NCBI GenBank assembly: GCA_902619925.1
Contig: CACNFY010000002.1
Coordinates: forward strand, 124,001 to 188,000
Direction of reading: 5' to 3'
DNA length: 64,000 bases
DNA from: an uncultured Pelagibacteraceae bacterium
Lineage (GTDB): Bacteria; Pseudomonadota; Alphaproteobacteria; Pelagibacterales; Pelagibacteraceae
In this document: positions 25,071 to 33,405 of the stretch, piece after piece
How the letters are laid out: each line of letters starts with the position of its first letter
Position numbering within the stretch: position 1 is the first letter of the stretch
Translations under genes and position numbers: made by a program
Notes under the pieces: generated by a model
Told to the model about the DNA's origin: nothing
The model's input: the letters and a program-made list of their open reading frames with translations, nothing else
Databases searched by the model: none

Positions 25071-26204
25071 ATGGCTGAAATTAAGAAGCTAGAAAAAAAT
25101 AGTACCTATTTAAAAGTTCTTTGGTCAGACGGAGAAGAGAGTAAGTTTAATTACTTGTGGCTTAGAGATAATTGCCCGACAGCACATGACAAAGATTCAA
25201 ATCACAGAATGTTTAATATACTAAATGTAAGTAAAGAAATTAATCCAAAAAATTACAACGTAAATAAAGACGGTAAATTAGAAATTGAATGGAGCGAGGG
25301 CAATCATACGAGTTATTTTGACTTAAATTGGTTAAGAGATAATTGTTACACAATTAAAAATAAAAAAAAATATATTTCACCTTATAAATTATGGGATAGT
25401 TCACTTAAAGATGACTTTAATTCTATATGTGTTGAGCACGATGAAATAATGGAAAGTACAGATGGATTGATTAAGTGGCTTGAATTACTTCATCACACAG
25501 GTATCGCAATTGTTAAAAATGCACCTATTAAAGAAAAATCTGGATTTACAGTTTTAAATAGAATTAGTCACACAAGGGAAACTTTTTTTAAAACACCATT
25601 CGAAGTTATAAATATTCCAAAACCTAATAATTCTGCTTATACAGCTCACGCTTTGAGAAACCATATGGACTTACCTTGGTTTGAAAATCCACCAGGGTAC
25701 CAATTTTTACATTGCTTAATAAATTCTGCAGAAGGAGGAGAATCTTCAGCAGTAGATGGTTTCGCAGTTGCAGAGTATTTAAAACTCAACAATAATGAAA
25801 TCTTTAATACCTTAACTGAAGTTTATCTAAAATTTAGAGATAAAGATTACACTCAAGAAAATCATAGAGGTTTTCATGCGCCAGCAATAGGATTAACAAA
25901 GGATAATGATTATCATGATATCAGATTTAGTGTTGCCACGATGGATGCCTTAGATTGTCATCCAGATATGATGGATAAAGTTTATAAAGCTCATCACGAA
26001 TTTGGGAATTTATTACATTGTGATAAGTTTCAAATTAATTTTAGAATGGAGCCAGGTGATATATTTTCCTTTAATAATCGAAGAGTTTTACATGGTCGAA
26101 CTGCATTTGACCCAAATTCAGGTCACAGACATTTACAAGGATATTATATGGATAGAGATGAAATTATTGGAAGATTAAATTACTTGAAAAAATCAAAATC
26201 ATAA
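25071..26204 (+). CDS. Gamma-butyrobetaine hydroxylase-like 2OG dioxygenase
   Basis: A 377-aa enzyme with the two-part BBOX/TMLH architecture: an N-terminal DUF971-type domain (YLWLRDNCPTAH near residue 28 and a second LNWLRDNCYTI near 90) and a TauD-fold catalytic domain. The metal motif is HMDLPWFENPPGYQFLHC; GGESSAVDGF follows and the distal His lies in RRVLHGRTAFDP. These segments align with human BBOX1. Predicted product is L-carnitine from gamma-butyrobetaine; trimethyllysine hydroxylation is the alternative. The CxCxxC zinc cluster of BBOX is reduced here. It overlaps the convergent GDPD gene by 6 bp. Confidence 0.85.
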   Translation: MAEIKKLEKNSTYLKVLWSDGEESKFNYLWLRDNCPTAHDKDSNHRMFNILNVSKEINPKNYNVNKDGKLEIEWSEGNHTSYFDLNWLRDNCYTIKNKKKYISPYKLWDSSLKDDFNSICVEHDEIMESTDGLIKWLELLHHTGIAIVKNAPIKEKSGFTVLNRISHTRETFFKTPFEVINIPKPNNSAYTAHALRNHMDLPWFENPPGYQFLHCLINSAEGGESSAVDGFAVAEYLKLNNNEIFNTLTEVYLKFRDKDYTQENHRGFHAPAIGLTKDNDYHDIRFSVATMDALDCHPDMMDKVYKAHHEFGNLLHCDKFQINFRMEPGDIFSFNNRRVLHGRTAFDPNSGHRHLQGYYMDRDEIIGRLNYLKKSKS

Positions 26205-26837
26205 ATTTTCAAATATAAGATTATAATTCTTGTTATATTTCAAAAATTCTTTTTTTCCTTTAATGGTATAAAAATATTTATTTTTTTTAACATTTCGTAT
26301 GGATTTATTACTTATAAAAAATTTATCTAAAATTAGGTACTCATAATTTTTTTTATATGATGATTTTATAATATCTGAAATTTTAGAGCTCTTAGAAAAT
26401 GAAAAACCGATTTTTACTTTTTTGTTAATTTTTCGAATTTTAAACAAATTTATATGTTTAAAAGATATAATTACACAATTCTTATAGTTTTTAATTTCAT
26501 TTAATAATATTTTAATATTTCTCAGGTTTAATATTGGTTTAATCTCTACAAAAACTAAATATTTTTTTTTAGATAGCTTTAATACATCTTTCAACAATGG
26601 GACTGAAATTTTTGATTGTGACTTATTTTTAATCTCATCGTAATGAAGATTTTTAACACTTTTGTTTATCTTAAATAATCTATTTAATGTAAAATCATGA
26701 AAACATATTATTTTGTTATCTTTAGTAAAATGAATGTCTGTTTCTATTCCGTACTTTTTATTAAATGATTCTTTAAAAGATTTTAAACAATTTTCTTTAA
26801 GTTTTTTATTAGCTAGTCCTCGGTGAATTATATTCAT
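26199..26837 (-). CDS. Glycerophosphodiester phosphodiesterase (GDPD family)
   Basis: A 212-aa GDPD barrel, a little shorter than UgpQ (about 247). Conserved parts are HRGLANKKLKENCLKSF (the HRG...EN motif), IETDIHFTKDNKIICFHD (E-x-D and HD metal and catalytic residues) and VFVEIKP. It hydrolyses glycerophosphodiesters such as glycerophosphocholine to an alcohol and glycerol-3-phosphate, and could therefore release choline that enters the osmolyte pathways around it. No signal peptide, so cytoplasmic. The C-terminal half is very Lys/Ile/Asn-rich. Confidence 0.87.
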   Translation of the reverse strand: MNIIHRGLANKKLKENCLKSFKESFNKKYGIETDIHFTKDNKIICFHDFTLNRLFKINKSVKNLHYDEIKNKSQSKISVPLLKDVLKLSKKKYLVFVEIKPILNLRNIKILLNEIKNYKNCVIISFKHINLFKIRKINKKVKIGFSFSKSSKISDIIKSSYKKNYEYLILDKFFISNKSIRNVKKNKYFYTIKGKKEFLKYNKNYNLIFENL

Positions 26838-26844
26838 GCAAAAA

Positions 26845-26876
26845 AAAAGGGCCCTGTAAACAAGGCCCTTTAATAT
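26845..26876 (-). terminator. Rho-independent terminator of the minus-strand binding-protein gene
   Basis: GC-rich arms 26847-26853 and 26864-26870 with a 10-nt loop. Read on the minus strand, the stem is followed by a run of nine T (complement of 26840-26849). It lies about 20 bp past the stop of the substrate-binding protein gene ending at 26894. Confidence 0.85.
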
Positions 26877-26893
26877 TTTATAAAGTTATAAAA

Positions 26894-27898
26894 TTATGGA
26901 AGCCAACTTTTCCATTTATTTGGATTGTTTTTCTTCCACTCAGCTACAACTTCTTTTAGGTCTCTGTTTTTTTGCTTAACTTCAACTAGCATTACAGCTT
27001 GATCAGCATTATCAAATTTCATTTTTGTGAAAAATTTTGCTGCATCAGCATGTTCAGGTTTTGCAAATGTTGCAGGGTTACCGTAGTTCATTGTGTAGTC
27101 TTTAGCCCAACCAGTTGCTGGCCATGCTGCAGTACCACAATCTTTCCAATTGTTCGCCTCTGTAAAAGAGTCACAAGTTTTGTGTTCTGGAAGTCCTACA
27201 CCTACCATGTCATAAGCACCAAAGAACCAATGAGGTTGCCATAGATATAATAAGAATGGCTCTTTTCTCTCGTATGCTGCTACAGCTTCTGCAATGGCAG
27301 CAGCTTCCGTTCCTAACTCATCTGCTTGAAAGTCAATTCCTAAAAGATCTAATCTTTTTTGGTCATGACAGTTCCAACCAGCTACAGGACATCCAATTAA
27401 TCTTCCTCTTTTTCCTGACTCAATTGTTGCAAACTTATCTTTGTGTTTGTTTAAATCTTTCCAACTTTTAATGCCGAATTTGTCAGCAGCATATTTTGGA
27501 ATAAAATAGTCAGACAAACCAATTATGCCAGTTGTTCCAAGAAGTTTTACACTTCCATCACCTTCATAATTAAACATTGTCTTACCATCATAAATTAGCG
27601 GACCTTTCATCATTACAGTGTCAGCTTCCGCATAACTTGGCCAACTTTCGCATGCAAAGTCTATTTCACCAGCTGCGATAGCTTCCCAAAGTCCAGTTCC
27701 TGATGGGAATACTACTCTTTTTATTTTGTATCCTAATTCATCTTCTAGAACACTAACAGCAACTTGACACGTTATCTCTCCTCCTGTCCAGTCTGCTACT
27801 GCAGCTGTTAATCTTTTAGCAGCATTTGCAGTTCCAAAACTAGAAATAACAAGGACTAAAGAAAGTATCATTGCTGATAATTTTTTAGATATATTCAT
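26894..27898 (-). CDS. Quaternary-amine substrate-binding protein (OpuAC/ProX type)
   Basis: A 334-aa periplasmic protein with a signal peptide (cleavage near the NAA at residues 25-27). LTAAVADWTGGEITCQVAV, RVVFPSGTGLWEAIAAGEIDFACESWPSYAE, GCPVAGWNCHDQKRLDL and LYLWQPHWFFGAY form the OpuAC-like core. Several Trp and Tyr residues could build a cage for a trimethylammonium group. It is followed by its own terminator. The tandem permease gene lies upstream on the same strand, so the operon order is permease then binding protein. Carnitine, gamma-butyrobetaine or betaine are candidate ligands given the neighbours. Confidence 0.9.
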   Translation of the reverse strand: MNISKKLSAMILSLVLVISSFGTANAAKRLTAAVADWTGGEITCQVAVSVLEDELGYKIKRVVFPSGTGLWEAIAAGEIDFACESWPSYAEADTVMMKGPLIYDGKTMFNYEGDGSVKLLGTTGIIGLSDYFIPKYAADKFGIKSWKDLNKHKDKFATIESGKRGRLIGCPVAGWNCHDQKRLDLLGIDFQADELGTEAAAIAEAVAAYERKEPFLLYLWQPHWFFGAYDMVGVGLPEHKTCDSFTEANNWKDCGTAAWPATGWAKDYTMNYGNPATFAKPEHADAAKFFTKMKFDNADQAVMLVEVKQKNRDLKEVVAEWKKNNPNKWKSWLP

Positions 27899-28003
27899 TA
27901 TTATTTTCCCCTTAATTAATTAATTAATGAGTTATTTTAAATCAAAATAACATGTGATGTAAAGTTTTTAAATGTAACGTGATTATACGTTATTTTATAA
28001 GGC

Positions 28004-30112
28004 TTATAGACCTAAAGCCTCTCTTTGTTTCTTAGTCCAAGCTAATGAAATTCTGTCAATGATAATTGCCATAAGCACAATTCCAATACCAGCAGCCAAT
28101 CCTCTTCCAGTATCTGATCGTGCAAGTCCGTTAAATACTTCTAATCCAAGACCCTTTCCGCCAATCAAAGGTGTAACAATTTGCATCGCAAAAGCCATAA
28201 TAACTGTTTGATTAAATCCTATAACTAAACTCGGAACTGCTAAGGGGAATTTTACTTTATTCAAAGTTTGTAAAGTAGTTCCACCAAATGATCTTGAAAC
28301 TTCTGAAAACGTACCAGATACCTGCGTTAAACCAAGAGATGTTAATCTAATTATAGGAGGAATAGAATAAATCACAGTTGCAAGAACTGCTGAAACTATT
28401 CCACCTCCAAAAAACATTAAAACTGGTATTAGATAACAAAAGTAAGGAAGAGTTTGCATCGCATCTAGTACAACATTTTGGATATTTTTAAATCTTGGAT
28501 TATATGATGCAATAATTCCTAATGGCACTCCTATGGCAAAACATAATGCAACCGAAACTAAAACAGAAGATAGTGTTATCATTGATTGAGGCCAAATTCC
28601 GCAAGCGCCTATAAAAAGGAGAAGTAATACAGTTATAAAAGCAAATCTTAATCCCACTGTAAAATATCCAATTAATGCAAATACTGCGGTTGTGTACCAC
28701 CATGGTGTATGTGTTAAAAAAGTATCAAGAGGATTTAAAAGATTTAAATAAACGAATGCTCTTAAACCTTTTGTAAATGCAATAAATCCAGGATTTACTG
28801 TAAGTGATTTTACAGTGTCAGCAATTGGTTGTCTTATTGAGAGTTTCCATTCTTCTGGAAATGTTCCGATGCTGAAAATATTTGAGTCTATAAAACTAAT
28901 AATAAAAAAAACAATAAATGAGGGAATAATATAGTATCTATTACCAACAAATTCTCCAATATCTCTTCCTAAAGGCTTGTTAAACAAAGAAGTAATAAAT
29001 TCTGCTACATATGAAATTAAATTTGTAATTTTCTTACAAACTAAATTTATAATTGCGTGTGAATAACTTAAAGGTTTTTCAAAAATTCTGGCAATTTGAA
29101 ATTTTTCCCAACTTTGTGGTAAAAGATAAAATTTTTGAACATCTAAAGGTAGTCTTTCTTCCTCTTTGCTAAAAGACATACTAAATCTATCAAACATAAT
29201 CGCCATAAACAAAATACACAAACCACCTTCCATAGCCCAACCAACATCTAAATTTCTAATAGCCAACCATACCTGTCCACCAATTCCTTCAGCCCCTATA
29301 AAACAGGCTAAAACTACAAGGGCCAAAGCCATCATTATAACTTGATTAATTCCCATCATTATACTTGGTAATGATAGAGGAATTTTAATTTTAAATAGCA
29401 ACTGCAATTTACTTGAACCAAATGAAGTTGCAGACTCAATAATCTGTTCAGAAACTTGTCTAATACCAGCGTTAGTTAATCTAATGACAGGTGGCATTGC
29501 ATAGATCATTGTTGCTAAAATTGCTGGTGCACCTCCAATCCCAAAAAAAAATAGCGCAGGAAAAAGATATACAAATGCTGGCATCACCTGCATTGTATCT
29601 AAAATAGGCTTCATAAAATTTTCAAACCTATCACTTTGTGAACAGAGAACACCTAGTAAAACACCAAAGAAAACGCAAAGTACAACCGAAAGACCCATTA
29701 ACGCTAAAGTCTGCAAAGACTCATCCCACATGCCTACTCCTCCCCAGAAATAAATAACAAACAAAGAGTATAAACCTAATCTTAAACCGCCGGCAATTAG
29801 GCAGGGTAAAAATAAAATTGATGCAATAAGTAACCAAGGAGAATCTATTAAAAAATCTTCTAAAAAATAATAACCAGATTTAATATAACCTGCTATGATC
29901 TTAGTTATCCATCTATAATTTTTTTTTAAGTAATCTTCTCCATCATTAACCCATGCAGTAAATGTAAACTCATCTGTAACAGATTTCGGAAATTTAGACT
30001 GTCCTTCACTTTGAATGGATAATACTAGTGCTCCCAAAAATATCAGTAAAACTGCAATATATTTAATAATATTCTTATTAGTTTTAGATTTATCTAATAT
30101 TTCTGCTGACAT
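28004..30112 (-). CDS. Tandem-fused ProW-type ABC permease (two permease domains)
   Basis: A 702-aa membrane protein made of two ProW domains head to tail. Domain 1 (about residues 100-315) contains MQVMPAFVYLFPALFFFGIGG and the EAA loop IIESATSFGSSKLQLLFKIK. Domain 2 (about 470-695) repeats the plan with MQTLPYFCYLIPVLMFFGGG and SEVSRSFGGTTLQTLNKVK. A helix near residue 20-35 and linker helices lie between. The usual ProW is a single domain of about 300-350 aa. Fused, the protein would supply both transmembrane halves of an importer. It is divergent from its likely ATPase at 30187. Confidence 0.92.
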   Translation of the reverse strand: MSAEILDKSKTNKNIIKYIAVLLIFLGALVLSIQSEGQSKFPKSVTDEFTFTAWVNDGEDYLKKNYRWITKIIAGYIKSGYYFLEDFLIDSPWLLIASILFLPCLIAGGLRLGLYSLFVIYFWGGVGMWDESLQTLALMGLSVVLCVFFGVLLGVLCSQSDRFENFMKPILDTMQVMPAFVYLFPALFFFGIGGAPAILATMIYAMPPVIRLTNAGIRQVSEQIIESATSFGSSKLQLLFKIKIPLSLPSIMMGINQVIMMALALVVLACFIGAEGIGGQVWLAIRNLDVGWAMEGGLCILFMAIMFDRFSMSFSKEEERLPLDVQKFYLLPQSWEKFQIARIFEKPLSYSHAIINLVCKKITNLISYVAEFITSLFNKPLGRDIGEFVGNRYYIIPSFIVFFIISFIDSNIFSIGTFPEEWKLSIRQPIADTVKSLTVNPGFIAFTKGLRAFVYLNLLNPLDTFLTHTPWWYTTAVFALIGYFTVGLRFAFITVLLLLFIGACGIWPQSMITLSSVLVSVALCFAIGVPLGIIASYNPRFKNIQNVVLDAMQTLPYFCYLIPVLMFFGGGIVSAVLATVIYSIPPIIRLTSLGLTQVSGTFSEVSRSFGGTTLQTLNKVKFPLAVPSLVIGFNQTVIMAFAMQIVTPLIGGKGLGLEVFNGLARSDTGRGLAAGIGIVLMAIIIDRISLAWTKKQREALGL

Positions 30113-30186
30113 TATTACATTAAATTAAAACAAACTGTTTTACATTTAAAGAAAAATATTGTCTATTTTATTCATATAAATTTAGC

Positions 30187-31233
30187 ATGCCCAGTGAACA
30201 AAAAATAACATGCTCAAATATATGGAAGTTATTTGGGCCAGATGAAAAGAGAATCATAAAGGATTTAGACAAAAGTTTAACGATTAAAGAGGTTCAGGAA
30301 AAAACTGGCCATGTAGTTGCGGTTAAGGATGTAAGTTTTTCAATTCAAAAAGGCGAAACATTTGTAGTAATGGGTCTGTCAGGAAGCGGCAAGTCAACGT
30401 TAGTTAGATGTATTTCTAGGTTAATAGAGCCTACAACAGGCACGGTAAAGATGGATGATGTTGAGGTAACAAAGATGAGTAGCAGTCAATTGCTTGATCT
30501 AAGACGAAATAAAATGAGCATGGTATTCCAACATTTTGGTTTATTTCCACATAGGACAGTCCTTGAAAATATTGGATATGGTTTAGAAATTAGAGGTAAC
30601 AAAAAACAAGATAGAATTGATAAATCAATGGAGGTCTTAAAAATGGTTGGTTTAGAGGGTTGGCACAAAAATTATCCAAGAGAATTGTCAGGAGGTATGC
30701 AGCAAAGAGTAGGGTTGGCAAGAGCTCTAGCTGTTGATCCTGAAATTTTAATTTTCGACGAGCCATTTTCTGCTTTAGATCCATTGATCAGAAGAGAAAT
30801 GCAGGATGAATTATTAAAAATCCAAGAGAAGTTACAAAAAACTATGGTTTTTATTACTCACGATTTTTTAGAGGCAATTAAGATGGGAGATCACATTGCA
30901 ATTATGAAAGATGGAGAAGTGTCTCAAGTGGGAACTCCTGAAGAAATAGTGGCAAATCCAAAAGATCAATATGTTAAAGATTTTTGTGAGGATGTGCCTA
31001 AATATAAAGTTTTAAGTGCTGGAAAAGTAATGAGAACAAATTGTTGCGATGAAACTAAAAATTTATTTTCAAAAAAAACAGACTGTATAATGGATAACTT
31101 AAAAATTGAAACTTTGATCGATAAATTAGTAGACTCGGACAAAAGTTATCCAGTTGTATGTAATGAAACTGGTGATCTTTTAGGTGAAATAGATAGGTCC
31201 ATTGTTATGAAATCAATGAAGTCTAAGTCTTAA
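30187..31233 (+). CDS. Glycine betaine/proline ABC transporter ATP-binding protein (ProV/OpuAA family)
   Basis: A 348-aa ATPase with the ProV N-terminus (IWKLFGPDEKRIIKDLDK), Walker A GLSGSGKST, VFQHFGLFPHRTV, LSGGMQQRVGLARALA, Walker B ending LIFDEPFSALDP, and FITHDFLEAIKMGD. The last 80 residues are a partial CBS-like region, as in OpuAA. It starts 74 bp from the divergent tandem-permease gene, so it most likely powers that system (26894-30112). The 'DEP' Walker B differs from the 'DEA' of the paralogue at 23978, which helps tell the two apart. Confidence 0.94.
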   Translation: MPSEQKITCSNIWKLFGPDEKRIIKDLDKSLTIKEVQEKTGHVVAVKDVSFSIQKGETFVVMGLSGSGKSTLVRCISRLIEPTTGTVKMDDVEVTKMSSSQLLDLRRNKMSMVFQHFGLFPHRTVLENIGYGLEIRGNKKQDRIDKSMEVLKMVGLEGWHKNYPRELSGGMQQRVGLARALAVDPEILIFDEPFSALDPLIRREMQDELLKIQEKLQKTMVFITHDFLEAIKMGDHIAIMKDGEVSQVGTPEEIVANPKDQYVKDFCEDVPKYKVLSAGKVMRTNCCDETKNLFSKKTDCIMDNLKIETLIDKLVDSDKSYPVVCNETGDLLGEIDRSIVMKSMKSKS

Positions 31234-31234
31234 A

Positions 31235-32167
31235 TTAATAAAATTTTTTACTACCTTTAACTGGTTTATTTTTTTGCGCATCTCTCCAAATAATAATAAA
31301 TCCTGCAGATACTATTAATAATACACCAGGAAATAACTGAGACCATGGAGCTTCATTAAAAAATAACCACCCTAATAAAAATGAAGATGGAATACCAAAA
31401 TACTCAAATGATGCTAGCTTGCTTACTGATATAAGTCTGTAAGCATAAACAAATAGAATTGCTGCTGATCCTCCAAGAATACCTGTTAGCATCATAAGCA
31501 TTAGGTCTCTTGTACTATTTATATTAAAATCACTTGATAAAATAATAAATAATATTAGAGCCCCAATTACATTAAACAGTAATGTATAAAATTGAATTTT
31601 TGAAGTTGAGTATCCTTTTGGAATAAATTTTAAAATTATAACTGAGAAAGCCCACGCTATGGCAGTAAATATTGAAAATATAGAATAAAAGTTAAAAATA
31701 TCACTAGTTGGTTTTAGTATTAAGACAACACCAATAAAGCCGACTATAATTGCAGACCATCTATAAATACCAACTCTATCATTTAAGAAAAAAATTGACA
31801 AAATCACTATAAAAAACGGAGATGAAAATGTTAAAGTCATAGCAGTTGCAAATTCAACATTAATAACTGAGATAAAAATAAATAAGTTCATAGCCAGAAA
31901 ACTTAATCCTCTTAAACAACTAAGAAATATAAATTTACTGCTTACTTTTTTAAAAAGAGATGAGTATTCTTGAGTAAATAGTAGTAATATTAAAAGTGGA
32001 ATGATTGCAAAAAAATTTCTAAACACAGCTAATTTAAATACTGAATAATCATTACCGATAAGTCTTATAACAACAAGATATAGGTCAACGCACACAACCC
32101 CAAGTAACATTGTAAAGATTGCAAGAAATGTTTTTTTTAAATCTGTCTTTTCTGAAATAATTTTCAT
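31235..32167 (-). CDS. EamA/DMT-family transporter
   Basis: A 310-aa protein with ten membrane helices in two EamA repeats (for example AIFTMLLGVVCVDLYLVVIRL and FATAMTLTFSSPFFIVILSIFFL; IFTAIAWAFSVIILKF; FEYFGIPSSFLLGWLFFNE). It is of the same subtype as the protein at 15611-16573, sharing the GVYRWSAI/GIRRWSAI-VGFIGV segment after helix 4. Convergent with the ATPase gene (1 bp gap). Probable small-metabolite exporter; substrate unknown. Confidence 0.87.
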   Translation of the reverse strand: MKIISEKTDLKKTFLAIFTMLLGVVCVDLYLVVIRLIGNDYSVFKLAVFRNFFAIIPLLILLLFTQEYSSLFKKVSSKFIFLSCLRGLSFLAMNLFIFISVINVEFATAMTLTFSSPFFIVILSIFFLNDRVGIYRWSAIIVGFIGVVLILKPTSDIFNFYSIFSIFTAIAWAFSVIILKFIPKGYSTSKIQFYTLLFNVIGALILFIILSSDFNINSTRDLMLMMLTGILGGSAAILFVYAYRLISVSKLASFEYFGIPSSFLLGWLFFNEAPWSQLFPGVLLIVSAGFIIIWRDAQKNKPVKGSKKFY

Positions 32168-32205
32168 GTATAATATGTTATTTTAGTATAGATTTTTAAT
32201 TAAAT

Positions 32206-33399
32206 ATGCAAAATTTTAAATTAAACGAACAAGATTTGTTGAGCAATCAAGATTGGACATTTCCCACATTCACAGCATATGGGCCTGGAAGATTTAAAGA
32301 AATTGGAAAGTTTTGTAAAAATTTTAAAATTACTAATCCATTAATTGTAATAGACAGTGGAAGTACAAAATTACCTTTTATAAGTGATCTACAAAATTTA
32401 CTTTCAGATGAAAAAATAAAATCTAATATTTATTCAAATATATCACCTAATCCTAGAGATGATGAAATTGATGGAGGCTGCAAAGTTTTTAAAGAAGGTA
32501 ATCATGATGCAATTATAGCAATAGGTGGAGGTAGTGCAATGGACGGTGGTAAAGCTATATCATTAACAGTTAACAGCGGAATTCCACTATGGGACTTTGA
32601 GTTTTTAGACAAAGTACCAAGGGATCTCAAAGGCACAAATCCTTTTCCAAAACTTATTACAATACCAACAACTGCTGGAACTGGAGCAGAAACAGAGATT
32701 ACCGCAATGGTTACAGATACAAAAAAAGGAATGAAATTTTGTTTGTGGCACCCCGAAGCTAGACCTTGTCTTGCACTAGTTGATCCAGAACTAACTTTAA
32801 AATTACCAGCAAATTTAACTGCATGGACAGGTATTGATGCAATGATACATGCTATTGAAGGGTACAGTGTTCCATTATTTCATCCATTATGTGATGGCTC
32901 TGCTTTAGAAAGTTTAAATTTAATTTCTAAGTCTTTATACCTTGCAGTTGAGGAACCAGACAACCTAGTAGCAAGAGGAGGAATGATTGTTGGATCTTAT
33001 TTAGGAGGGGTTGCATTTTTAAAAGGTCTTGGACTTGTTCATGCAATATCTCATATGGTTGGAGCTGAATATAATACACATCACGGTTTAACAAATGCGA
33101 TTATTCTTCCAGCAGTAATGGAATATAATTTACCTGGTTTAGAAGAAAAAGTTAAAAGAATGTCTGAAGCAATGCAATTTACAGATCATTCGGTTGATGG
33201 ATTCAAAAATAACTTAAATCAAATGTTAGATAGATTAAAAATACCAAACGGATTAAATGAAATTGGTGTACCCGAAGATTGCTATGAGAGGATAGCAAAA
33301 AAATCTATGTTAGATCAAGCTTATGGTCAAAATCCTAAGAAAGCTACACTAGACGAAGTTAAAGAATTAACTTTAAATAGTATTAAAAAAGCTAGATAG
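32206..33399 (+). CDS. Iron-containing alcohol dehydrogenase
   Basis: A 397-aa group III ADH. The NAD-binding loop is IIAIGGGSAMDGGKAI, followed by TIPTTAGTGAETEITAM. The metal site is formed by Asp and three His in GIDAMIHAIEGY, LGLVHAISHMVGAEYNTHHGLTNA. Length is typical (about 380-400). First gene of an apparent three-gene operon with an amidase (7 bp downstream) and an EamA transporter. It may reduce or oxidise an aldehyde/alcohol generated from an amide-containing substrate; substrate unknown. Confidence 0.93.
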   Translation: MQNFKLNEQDLLSNQDWTFPTFTAYGPGRFKEIGKFCKNFKITNPLIVIDSGSTKLPFISDLQNLLSDEKIKSNIYSNISPNPRDDEIDGGCKVFKEGNHDAIIAIGGGSAMDGGKAISLTVNSGIPLWDFEFLDKVPRDLKGTNPFPKLITIPTTAGTGAETEITAMVTDTKKGMKFCLWHPEARPCLALVDPELTLKLPANLTAWTGIDAMIHAIEGYSVPLFHPLCDGSALESLNLISKSLYLAVEEPDNLVARGGMIVGSYLGGVAFLKGLGLVHAISHMVGAEYNTHHGLTNAIILPAVMEYNLPGLEEKVKRMSEAMQFTDHSVDGFKNNLNQMLDRLKIPNGLNEIGVPEDCYERIAKKSMLDQAYGQNPKKATLDEVKELTLNSIKKAR

Positions 33400-33405
33400 C
33401 ATTAA

